Of a stretch of DNA of 14,481 nt, positions 7,648 to 14,481 are shown piece after piece. Each line of letters begins with the position of its first letter. Position 1 is the stretch's first letter. The notes under the pieces were generated by a model. It had not been told where the DNA came from. It did no database searches and saw only the letters and a list, made by a program, of their open reading frames with translations. Origin of the DNA: DASCNA01 sp036011305 (GTDB taxonomy: Bacteria > Verrucomicrobiota > Lentisphaeria > Victivallales > GWF2-38-69); NCBI GenBank assembly GCA_036011305.1, contig DASCNA010000191.1, positions 1 through 14,481 on the forward strand, in the 5' to 3' direction. The translations under genes and the position numbers were made by a program.

Positions 7648-8799
7648 ATGTCACAGATAACTTTAAAAAAACTATTAGAACCGATAAGGAATGATGATCC
7701 CTGCGGTGAATATCTTGAGGATCACGGAGATTTTTATATCTTAAAAGAGATGATCAACGGTAAAGAGGAAACTCAATGGTCTGCCTACGAACCGCCTGAC
7801 TGGAAAAATATACTCAGAATGTCCAAAGGGCTTCTTCTCAGAGGCAAAAATATATGGGTGGTGGTCTTTTATACTTATGCTTCTACTGAGATATACGGTC
7901 TGGAAGGATTGATTAAAGGGCTTGAACTTTTGAAGGATATGCTGGATAAATTCTGGGATAATATACAGCCCCATCTTGACAGTGAAGATGAAGATGACTA
8001 CACACTCTCAAGATTGAGCCCGTTTGCTACAATGGCATCGCCTCATGAACATCTCTGCACAATGCTGAAGACAATGCACTTAATCGAGACACAGCGTATC
8101 GGTAAATTCAGCTACGAAGACATTAAAACTCTTGCCGATGAAACTGCAGTTAGAGGAGCAGGTTTAGAAAATATCGAGTTTGAACATATTTCTTCCGATA
8201 TCAATAAAGAGAAATACACTGAGACTGTGAACTCATTGAAAGATATCATAAAACTCTGCTCAGAAATTAATGATTTCATTACAGAAAAAGTCGGTGAACA
8301 GAACAATGTATCCAACCTGAACAATCTTATTAAATTCATTGAAGAAATGATCAGTTTATTTAATGAGCATATAAAAACTGTATCAGAAGTAGAACCTGTT
8401 TTTGAGAAACCGACTGAACAGGTCAATTCTCCTGTTTTACAGACAGTTTCACAGGAACAGACTGTAAATACAAATGGAGTCATCAATAGCGAACAGGATG
8501 TACTTAATATGTTCAAGCAGATTAATGATTGGTATAAATTGAATTTACCTACCAGTCCAGTACCTTTTGTAGTTAATAAAGCTATTAATCTTATTGGTAA
8601 AGATTTTATGGAAGCTTTGAGTATTATGATGGAAAGAAAATCCTTTAAAGCGTCATTGAATACTGATATTAGATTTAATGAAGATGAGAATAAGAATATT
8701 GATACTGAACTTTCTACAGAGGCAGTTGATGATGTAGTTTCTAAAAAAACTGTAGGAGATAGTTCAGGTGAATTAAATGATCGAGAAATATTATTTTAA
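7648..8799 (+). CDS. tssA: TssA (ImpA N-terminal domain), T6SS assembly protein
   Basis: TssA proteins prime and cap tail-tube and sheath polymerisation. The 383-residue product has a clear ImpA_N domain: LLEPIRNDDPCGEYL at residues 9-23 (family LLxPIsxdxPcGexL), DWKNILRMSKGLLLRGKNIWVVVFYTYA (family WxxVxxxxxxLLxxsKDLxVAxxLxxA), GLEGLIKGLELL, and FWDNIQPHLDSEDEDD. After a linker rich in Thr, Gln and Val (about 250-280), a C-terminal helical segment WYKLNLPTSPVPFVVNKAINLI (SPVP at 303-306) and KDFMEALSIMM match the short TssA C-terminal element. The last ~35 residues are acidic and variable. The upstream bases are heptamer repeat with only AAAAG as a weak ribosome site. Hand-counted GC drops from about 45% near 7981-8040 to about 25-27% after 8520, inside the gene. 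Confidence 0.88.
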   Translation: MSQITLKKLLEPIRNDDPCGEYLEDHGDFYILKEMINGKEETQWSAYEPPDWKNILRMSKGLLLRGKNIWVVVFYTYASTEIYGLEGLIKGLELLKDMLDKFWDNIQPHLDSEDEDDYTLSRLSPFATMASPHEHLCTMLKTMHLIETQRIGKFSYEDIKTLADETAVRGAGLENIEFEHISSDINKEKYTETVNSLKDIIKLCSEINDFITEKVGEQNNVSNLNNLIKFIEEMISLFNEHIKTVSEVEPVFEKPTEQVNSPVLQTVSQEQTVNTNGVINSEQDVLNMFKQINDWYKLNLPTSPVPFVVNKAINLIGKDFMEALSIMMERKSFKASLNTDIRFNEDENKNIDTELSTEAVDDVVSKKTVGDSSGELNDREILF

Positions 8800-8826
8800 T
8801 AAATTTATATATTGAAGGAGAGAAAT

Positions 8827-9333
8827 ATGTATCAGGTTGCAGTTTTTAAAGGTCCAAATGCAATGTCATCTGTAACTTCAAGCTTCAAAAATTCTAAAGT
8901 TAAGGGTGGAATTGAATGCAGGTTGCTTAAAGTTCCTGCTGAACCGGTAAGTAGTGCTGTACTTAAAAATGGTTTATGGAGTGAAGTATCCAGTTCTTCT
9001 GTGACTCCTAATAATGGGAGTAAGTTTATAATAGACCTTGATGGTAGTGATCAGGCAACTTCAGGACTTATAAGTTCTATTAAAAACAAAAAAACAGTGA
9101 ATGAACTTGTAGTTTATGATTATGATAATGCGACAGGCAAAGAGACATATGCATTTTATTTCAGCAATATATTTGTACAGAAGGCATTTTCAGAGACCAA
9201 ATATGGAAATCAGAAAGTTATAACTCTTTATTGTTCCTGTATTTCATTTAAACAGAAAGACAGCAGTAATAACGAGTTGGTCCTTTGGGATTGGAATACA
9301 AACAGTCATATATATACTGGAACTACAGTTTAA
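8827..9333 (+). CDS. hcp: Hcp (TssD), T6SS tube protein, copy 2
   Basis: Second Hcp-like protein, 168 residues, paralogous to the copy at 6259 with over half the residues identical by eye and the same length. I choose ATG 8827 because GAAGGAG (8814-8820) sits 6 bp upstream; the in-frame TTG 8812 would place that site inside the gene. Shared blocks are QVAVFxGP, KGGIxCxL, AVLKNGxWxEVS, IDLDGSDxATS, NKKT, ELVVYxxDN, FYFSxIFV, CSCxSFKQKD and VLWDWNTNxHxYTG. Differences cluster in the residues before the SFKQKD strand (FSETKYGNQK against SSGVSTDGSK). It directly precedes an unknown 463-codon gene (17-bp gap), so it may be the dedicated carrier of that product, a known arrangement for Hcp-borne effectors. 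Confidence 0.85.
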   Translation: MYQVAVFKGPNAMSSVTSSFKNSKVKGGIECRLLKVPAEPVSSAVLKNGLWSEVSSSSVTPNNGSKFIIDLDGSDQATSGLISSIKNKKTVNELVVYDYDNATGKETYAFYFSNIFVQKAFSETKYGNQKVITLYCSCISFKQKDSSNNELVLWDWNTNSHIYTGTTV

Positions 9334-9350
9334 TATAAAGGATAAAAAAA

Positions 9351-10742
9351 ATGATTACTTCCAGAGAAAAAAGAACAGTGAATGTTCTTAAAAAAATTAC
9401 AGGTAAACAATGGGTGGTACTAAATAATACTACAGGTATTATAGAAAGAATGAATTACTTTAACCCTTTGCCAGGTTGTGCTTTAAGTTTAAATATGTCA
9501 GATAAAGCACTGGATGTATTGGAAAAACATTCTGCTGATAATTCTAAAACTCCAAAAGTTGATTTTAGTTCAGACCTTAAAAAAGGTCATTCATTTGATG
9601 AAGTGAAATCCATGAATAATATTAAAGGAAGTTCTATATTTAATATTAATCATACCGATCAAAAATCAGGTTCAAAACCGACTTCTGCAGCAAATGGTTC
9701 AGATAGTAAATACAATGCTTCATATTATATGCCTATAGATACTGATCCGCAAAAAGGTTATAAAAATTTTGTTGATGAGACCTGCTTTCCGATTATAAAG
9801 CAAATCCAGGAAATCCAGGATAATAATATAGCTGAACTTAAAGATCTTTTTAAGATGTATACAGGTTTCTTTTTTAATCAGGAAGGTAATTATGTCATAT
9901 ACAATGACGGAAGATTAAAAATAGGATTAAAGGCAACCGGGAATTTAGCAATTACCGCTGAAACACGTCCTGTTATTATGGCCGGACCGGGAATGCAGGC
10001 TGTTGTTGAGTCAGAACCACTCAAGGTTGGGACCAGCGGATTGAAAGACATATTTGAAGGTTTTTATTTTACAAATGCCAGTTATACAAAAACTGATGAA
10101 AGACATATAAATATTTACAATTCAGCTTTGAAACGCAACGATATAGATGCCAGTTTCACGCTTAATCTTACTGGAGAGGCTCAAGTTGCACCAGGAGTAG
10201 TTACACTGAAATTTACTGAAAAAATCGATGAAAAATTTGAACTGCTGACACAAACAACAGATTCAAAAGTAGACTGGAACGGAAGTCTGGAACTTTATGT
10301 AACATATCATAAAAACAGAAATGATGATGATGACGGTGATGAATGGGATTTTCACGGGCCATACGGAAATATTGTTACATACTGGGAAAATATTGTTGCT
10401 CTTATGCCGGGACATCAGAAACGCTTCAATTTAAAACCTGGAACAGGACTTATTACGACAAATGGAAATGCTGTTCAAACAAATTTGTCTGATAATACTG
10501 CTCCAAGGTTTTTAAATAGAGAAAATTTAAATAACTCTTATAAAATTATGATCCATACTGAGAATAAGTTTTTGCCAGCTGCAGGCATAGGGATTGCCGC
10601 ATTGGCAATTTTTTCTGCCGGTTATGGAGCTTTTTATATTGGGACTGCATTTTCTTCAGCAGAAGCTGTAGCAGTAACTGGAACTTCTCTTTCAAATTTA
10701 AAAACAGCGGCAACGGCAGCTAAAGCCTTAGTGTCAGCTTAA
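9351..10742 (+). CDS. Unrecognised 463-aa protein, candidate T6SS effector carried by Hcp2
   Basis: I do not recognise a family. It opens with a basic stretch (MITSREKRTVNVLKKITGK) and has no signal peptide. Residues about 60-130 are polar and low in complexity (Ser, Asn, Lys), like a linker. From about 150 a helical stretch with PIIKQIQEIQDNNIAELKDLF leads into a probably beta-rich middle (about 175-320: GNYVIYNDGRLKIGLKATGNLAITAETRP and similar alternating patterns). An acidic run D325-D328 with E331 and W332 follows, then a hydrophobic glycine/alanine-rich segment at about 407-433 and an alanine-rich end, compatible with membrane insertion. AAAGGA (9337-9342) precedes ATG 9351. It lies between hcp2 (17 bp) and a secreted Sel1 protein (15 bp), so they are probably cotranscribed. 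The effector role is inferred from this position only; a structural accessory protein is possible. Confidence 0.55.
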   Translation: MITSREKRTVNVLKKITGKQWVVLNNTTGIIERMNYFNPLPGCALSLNMSDKALDVLEKHSADNSKTPKVDFSSDLKKGHSFDEVKSMNNIKGSSIFNINHTDQKSGSKPTSAANGSDSKYNASYYMPIDTDPQKGYKNFVDETCFPIIKQIQEIQDNNIAELKDLFKMYTGFFFNQEGNYVIYNDGRLKIGLKATGNLAITAETRPVIMAGPGMQAVVESEPLKVGTSGLKDIFEGFYFTNASYTKTDERHINIYNSALKRNDIDASFTLNLTGEAQVAPGVVTLKFTEKIDEKFELLTQTTDSKVDWNGSLELYVTYHKNRNDDDDGDEWDFHGPYGNIVTYWENIVALMPGHQKRFNLKPGTGLITTNGNAVQTNLSDNTAPRFLNRENLNNSYKIMIHTENKFLPAAGIGIAALAIFSAGYGAFYIGTAFSSAEAVAVTGTSLSNLKTAATAAKALVSA

Positions 10743-10757
10743 AGAATAGGATAAAAA

Positions 10758-11633
10758 ATGAATAAAATATATATTTCTATATTAGTACTGCTAACATCAT
10801 TTAGTTTGTTTGCAGGAACATCAGAGTTTAATGATAGCTTTTCCGGCAATTATACACAACTTTTTTATCAACTGCAGAAAACAGCAAAAGAAGGAAATGC
10901 TAAATCACAAAATAATTTAGGTTTGCTATATGATGCTGGTTTAGGTGTTACACAAAATTATAAAAAAGCCATGTATTGGTATACTAAATCTGCAGAACAG
11001 AATAATCCAAAAGCTTTTGGGAATTTAGCAGTTCTATATCTAAACGGACATGGAGTGAAAAAGAATCCTGAAAAAGCTATTGCTTTTTATAAAAAAGCTA
11101 TTGATGCTGGTGAACCTAAAGCAATATATGGTTTGGGGCTTATGTATTATGATGGAAAAGGTGTGAAAGAAAATATGAAAAAAGCAGAAAAACTTTTTTT
11201 AAAAGCAGCAAATTTAGGAGAACCTATGGCTCAAACAGCACTTAGCACAGGATACTATAAAGGTGTCAAATTTAAACAGGATTATAAGAAAGCTTTATAT
11301 TGGGGTGAAAAAGCGGCTAACAATGGGTATACACCTGCTCAGCAGGATTTAGCTGTATATTATTATTTGGGAAAAGGCTCAATACCTAAGGACATGATCA
11401 AAGCTTATAAATGGGATTATATAGCTGCTCAAAACGGTGGTGCACAGGGACAAAACAATATCATACAGTTTGCAAAAACTATGTCCAAATCAGATATTGC
11501 CAAGGCAAAAAAAGAAGCAGAAGAGTGGCTTAGTACTCATAAAAATATTAATACAGAATTGGTAAGTGCCGGCAATCCTTTTTCCAGCAGTTCATCATCA
11601 AAACCGTATACGGTAAAGGTACACACTAATTAA
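10758..11633 (+). CDS. Secreted Sel1-repeat protein, candidate immunity protein to the upstream effector
   Basis: The 291-residue product begins with a typical signal peptide (MNKIYISILVLLTSFSLFAG, likely cleaved after A19, no lipobox cysteine), so it should be periplasmic. About five Sel1-like repeats of roughly 36 residues span residues ~48-230, with the pattern A..NLG.LY..G.GV..N..KA..WY.KAA..G; clear examples are SQNNLGLLYDAGLGV and AIYGLGLMYYDGKGV. A charged helix (KAKKEAEEWLSTH) and a serine-rich tail end the protein. AGGAT precedes ATG 10758, 15 bp after the unknown gene. Sel1-repeat proteins in the periplasm are known as immunity partners of some T6SS lipase effectors, and context fits that role here, but Sel1 repeats also occur in other scaffolding proteins. 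Confidence 0.8.
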   Translation: MNKIYISILVLLTSFSLFAGTSEFNDSFSGNYTQLFYQLQKTAKEGNAKSQNNLGLLYDAGLGVTQNYKKAMYWYTKSAEQNNPKAFGNLAVLYLNGHGVKKNPEKAIAFYKKAIDAGEPKAIYGLGLMYYDGKGVKENMKKAEKLFLKAANLGEPMAQTALSTGYYKGVKFKQDYKKALYWGEKAANNGYTPAQQDLAVYYYLGKGSIPKDMIKAYKWDYIAAQNGGAQGQNNIIQFAKTMSKSDIAKAKKEAEEWLSTHKNINTELVSAGNPFSSSSSSKPYTVKVHTN

Positions 11634-11707
11634 GGATTTCAGATTTTTGATTGTAGATTTCACTTTGGAAGTTATATCTGAAATTTAAAATCTACGATCT
11701 AAAATAA
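11634..11707. repeat. Inverted pair of heptamer arrays upstream of tssF, able to form a hairpin
   Basis: Left half (11634-11661) has units GGATTTC, AGATTTT, TGATTGT, AGATTTC; right half (11673-11707) has TATATCT, GAAATTT, AAAATCT, ACGATCT, AAAATAA. The halves are in opposite orientation: GATTGTAGATTT (11649-11660) pairs with AAATCTACGATC (11688-11699) with one mismatch (a G-U pair in RNA). The hairpin could separate the effector cassette from tssF or act on mRNA stability. Confidence 0.8.
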
Positions 11708-11717
11708 AAAAGAGAAC

Positions 11718-11771
11718 ATGAACAAAGATTTTTTACAGTATTACAATCTTGAATTAAAGCATTTGAGATAA
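11718..11771 (+). pseudogene. tssF: Cut-off N-terminal codons of tssF ending in an in-frame TAA
   Basis: ATG 11718, preceded by AAAGAG, opens 17 codons (MNKDFLQYYNLELKHLR) that match the conserved TssF start (family yYexELxyLRExGxEFA). Codon 18, where the family usually has Glu, is TAA (11769-11771), and the next codon is ATG, continuing MGGEFAKANPKIAGRL in the same frame. One base change from GAA would give this stop. Confidence 0.85.
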
Positions 11772-13595
11772 ATGGGCGGAGAGTTTGCCAAGGCAAACCC
11801 GAAGATAGCCGGTCGATTAAATTTAGATGAATTTTCATGCGAAGATCCATATGTGGAAAGGCTTCTTGAAGGTTTTTCATATCTTGCGGCGAGGGTTCAT
11901 CATAAACTTGATGCCGGTTATCCCAGACTTTCTCAGGCTCTGCTGGATAATCTTTTTCCTGATTTTCTTATGCCTGCTCCAGCCATGTGGATAGTGAAAT
12001 TTGATCCTGATATTAATGAGACCAGCCTTGCAGAGGGTGTCGATATAAAGAGAGGCACAAAGCTTCGCAGTATTCCCGGCAAAGAGGTGAGATCATGTCA
12101 GTTCACCACTTCTCATGATGTTACTTTATGGCCTATAGAGATAGCTGATGCCAGATACTATACTGATGATATGTCTTATCTTAAGATCGATTATTCCGAG
12201 AGGTCTAAATCATGCCTGTCAATTGAGCTGAATACCCTCAGTGATCTTAGTTTTTCAGATCTAAAAATGGACACTCTTGACCTCTATCTGAGAAATGCTA
12301 ATCAGCAGATAACAATGGAAACTTACGAGCTTATGCTGTCCAACTGCAGACAGATAATAATTCAGCCAAAAGACAGAAGAAATAAAGGAACACAGGTAGT
12401 TCTTGATAATTCAAAAACTGATTTAATAACACCAACAGGATTTGATATTGATGACTCACTTTATCCTTTTAACGCAAGAACCTTTGAGGGATACAGGCTG
12501 TTTAGAAAGTACTTTAATCTTCCTCAGAGTTTCATGTTTTTAAAAATCAGGGGAATCGGGGATGCGTTAAGGCGAATCGGTTCAGACAAGGTGAATATTA
12601 TTTTCGTATATGATACAGAAAAACCCGGTGTCAAAGGAAATATAAAGAAAAATAATTTCAGTCTGTTCTGTACCCCTGTTGTGAACCTGTTTGAAAAAAC
12701 ACTTTCCAGAATACATTTGAATAACAGCAAGTCTGAATTTCATATTGTGGGAGAACGAACGGAAACACAGGATTTTGAAGTAGTAAAAGTTACTGATGTC
12801 AAAGCTTACAAAAGAGCTGATAACAAAGGTCAGGTTTTTCGACCGCTTTATTCGGCATCAGGCTTTTTTGAAAACAGGTCTCTTAACAGAGGTTATTACT
12901 CTCTGAACAGAGTGGCAAGGACAATTACAGAGAACGAGCAGGAAAACGGAACAAGATCAAATTATATAGGTACTGAAACCTATATTTCTCTTGTGGATCA
13001 GGATGAGGCACCGTATAACGGGAATCTTGCTGAAATAGAAATCAAGGCTCTCTGCAGCAACAGGGATCTGCCGCTTCTCATACCTCAGGGAAACAGCGGA
13101 GACACAGATTTTACATTTGACTCAAATCTTCCTGTGAGCAAGATAAAATTTTTGCATGGCCCTACGTCTCCTAATTGCGACCATCTTTTTACCTCGCTCT
13201 GGGAGATAATTAATCATGTATCTTTGAACTACATGACACTGCAGGATGAAAGCGGTGAAAAAACCGGTGAAATAATCAGAAATATATTAGCTCTGTATGC
13301 TGTATCTGATATACAGAAAAAATATATAAAAGGTCTTAAAACAATAAAAATAGTCCCGGATACCCAGAGATTTAACCGGAACGGAATGTTTACTTTTTTA
13401 AACGGTTTAGCCGTGGATGTTCTGTTTGATGAATCTTCATCATCCAATGACTATTTTCTCCTTGGAATGATACTGGACAGATTTTTTAAATATTCTGCAC
13501 CTGTCAATACTTTTACAAAAACTACTGTTAAATCTATAAAACGTGGAAAGGTGATAGGATGGCCTGCAAGAACTGGTACATTTCAGATGATATAG
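11772..13595 (+). CDS. tssF: TssF (VasA/ImpG), T6SS baseplate subunit, missing its first 18 codons by nonsense mutation
   Basis: TssF with TssG and TssE forms the baseplate wedge. From ATG 11772 the frame is open for 607 codons and covers the family from MGGEFAKANPKIAGRLNLDEF and DPYVERLLEGFSYLAARVHHKLD through YPRLSQALLDNLFPDFLMPAPAM, FxxxRTFEGYRLFRKYFNLPQSFMF in the middle, and LPLLIPQGNSGD and the ILDRFFKYSAPVNTF end; with the lost N-terminus it would be about 625 residues, normal length. No other interruption is seen. Translation could restart at ATG 11772, which abuts the TAA (TAAATG), giving a protein lacking the first conserved helix, or the gene may be dead. No good ribosome site precedes 11772. 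The 3' end overlaps tssG by 37 bp, as usual for this pair. Confidence 0.88.
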   Translation: MGGEFAKANPKIAGRLNLDEFSCEDPYVERLLEGFSYLAARVHHKLDAGYPRLSQALLDNLFPDFLMPAPAMWIVKFDPDINETSLAEGVDIKRGTKLRSIPGKEVRSCQFTTSHDVTLWPIEIADARYYTDDMSYLKIDYSERSKSCLSIELNTLSDLSFSDLKMDTLDLYLRNANQQITMETYELMLSNCRQIIIQPKDRRNKGTQVVLDNSKTDLITPTGFDIDDSLYPFNARTFEGYRLFRKYFNLPQSFMFLKIRGIGDALRRIGSDKVNIIFVYDTEKPGVKGNIKKNNFSLFCTPVVNLFEKTLSRIHLNNSKSEFHIVGERTETQDFEVVKVTDVKAYKRADNKGQVFRPLYSASGFFENRSLNRGYYSLNRVARTITENEQENGTRSNYIGTETYISLVDQDEAPYNGNLAEIEIKALCSNRDLPLLIPQGNSGDTDFTFDSNLPVSKIKFLHGPTSPNCDHLFTSLWEIINHVSLNYMTLQDESGEKTGEIIRNILALYAVSDIQKKYIKGLKTIKIVPDTQRFNRNGMFTFLNGLAVDVLFDESSSSNDYFLLGMILDRFFKYSAPVNTFTKTTVKSIKRGKVIGWPARTGTFQMI

Positions 13596-14356
13596 AGCAG
13601 CTTGAGAAAAATCCGGGATCCTGGAATTTCTTTCAGGGTGTCAGGCGTATCGAGTGTGCTGAGAAATCAATGCCTAGAATCGGTGAATCACTGAATCCTG
13701 ATGAAGATCCCGTGAGATTCGGTCAGAATGTAACTCTTGCGTTTACCCCTAATGATATTCAGTCATATAAAAAACCTGAAGACGGATCTGTTCCCGAAAT
13801 GGATGTGAACTGTTTCGGACTGCTTGGAAGTAACGGTTCTCTTCCTCTGTTTCTTACAGAATATATCTATCAGAGAAGCAAACATCACAGTGATGATTCA
13901 CTGATTAATTTTATTAATATGTTTCATCATAGAATGACATCATTTCTTTATCGCTAATGGGCGCTTTATCAGCCTGCAGTGAGCAGTGACCGTGAAGATG
14001 ATGACTATTTTTTGAAAATATTTAAAAGCCTGACAGGATGTGATTATAAAACGATAAAAGAACATGGAAGTATCAAAGACCATGTGCAGTCGTATTATTC
14101 AGGTTTTCTTGCAAAGCACGCTCAAAGCAGAGGGTCGTTTGTAGCTGTACTTTATGATTATTTTAATGTGCCTGTCAAACTTGAAGAATTTTCTGGTGTG
14201 TGGGAAAAGATTGATAAAAAATATCTGTGCAGAATGGGTGAATCCCCTGAAATTTCAACAATGGGTGAAGGAATGGTTATGGGGGAAAAGTATTGGGACT
14301 GCAGAAAGAAATTCAGAATTAAACTGGGTCCCATGCCCTATGAGTGTCAATACTAG
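13559..14356 (+). pseudogene. tssG: TssG (VasB/ImpH), T6SS baseplate subunit, interrupted by TAA and 3'-truncated
   Basis: ATG 13559 lies inside the tssF 3' end in another frame. The first 132 residues match TssG: NPGSWNFFQGVRRIE, IGESLNPDEDPVRFGQNVTLAFTPND, GLLGSNGSLPLFLTEYIYQR and INMFHHRMTSFLYR. TAA at 13955-13957 replaces one codon within the family motif YRxW; the same frame then continues WALYQPAV, then SFVAVLYDYFNVPVKLEEFSGVW and KFRIKLGPMPYECQY before TAG 14354-14356. Thus a single-base nonsense change explains the first stop (for example from AAA, CAA or GAA). The frame totals 265 codons; TssG proteins are usually around 330, and the region after the LGP motif is absent. GTG 13979 could start the second half but no ribosome site is evident. 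Either the gene is inactive or this is a sequence error; the truncation argues for real decay. Confidence 0.85.
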
Positions 14357-14403
14357 AATAAGTTCCATAGGTAATATTAAATATATTTCCATAGCTGTCA
14401 GTT

Positions 14404-14437
14404 CTTCTTCAAGCAGCCTGCAGGCTGCTTGAAGAAG
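14404..14437. terminator. Perfect 34-bp palindrome after tssG, probable bidirectional terminator
   Basis: The bases from 14404 to 14437 are their own reverse complement, centred between 14420 and 14421 (CTG|CAG), giving a stem of about 15 bp with a four-base loop. It ends the T6SS operon. The following CCTATTATAACTTT is T-rich but not a clean U-tract, so it may be a terminator or a mobile palindromic unit. Confidence 0.75.
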
Positions 14438-14481
14438 CCTATTATAACTTTACACTTATTTAGTTTAACAAATTAAAAAGG

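Noticed and set aside
8112..8516. 134-codon minus-strand frame within tssA
   Set aside because: It is antisense to a clear ImpA_N protein and shows no recognisable family or ribosome site.
8812..8814. TTG as the hcp2 start
   Set aside because: It overlaps the GAAGGAG ribosome site that serves ATG 8827, and the paralogue starts at the matching place.
11769..13957. TAA reassigned to an amino acid in this organism
   Set aside because: Most neighbouring genes end with TAA at the expected family length, and no internal TAA occurs in tssM, tssB, tssC or tssE.

Overview
This window is most of a type VI secretion system (T6SS) locus, all on the + strand, from a low-GC Gram-negative bacterium. GC is roughly 28-45% in the 60-base lines I counted by hand. 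The taxon is not clear: the genes fit a didermic gut or environmental bacterium outside the classical Proteobacteria, but nothing fixes the phylum.

Layout: tssL (5' end outside the window), tssM, tssB, a relic of a four-helix-bundle (23S rRNA intervening-sequence protein family) gene, tssC, hcp copy 1 (tssD), tssE, a repeat-rich 237-bp spacer, tssA, hcp copy 2, a 463-codon gene I do not recognise, a secreted Sel1-repeat protein, tssF, and tssG. A perfect 34-bp palindrome follows tssG. TssL and TssM make the inner-membrane complex. TssB and TssC make the contractile sheath around the Hcp tube. TssE, TssF and TssG belong to the baseplate, and TssA organises sheath and tube assembly. No tssK, tssJ, tssH (clpV) or tssI (vgrG) is visible; tssK may lie just upstream.

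The most novel part is the tight cassette hcp2 / unknown 463-aa protein / exported Sel1-repeat protein (8827-11633), set between tssA and tssF. By architecture it looks like a carrier-effector-immunity module; the effector would be of an undescribed type.

The second theme is decay. tssF has an in-frame TAA at codon 18 within its conserved N-terminus. tssG has an in-frame TAA in the middle and stops before its usual C-terminal region. TAA is the usual terminator of the neighbouring genes, so codon reassignment is unlikely. The third theme is short tandem repeats of 7-bp period (AAAATCT-like and GTTAGTT-like) and inverted repeats in several gene junctions, one abutting the four-helix-bundle relic between tssB and tssC. 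These suggest the operon has been invaded and remodelled by small repeat elements.
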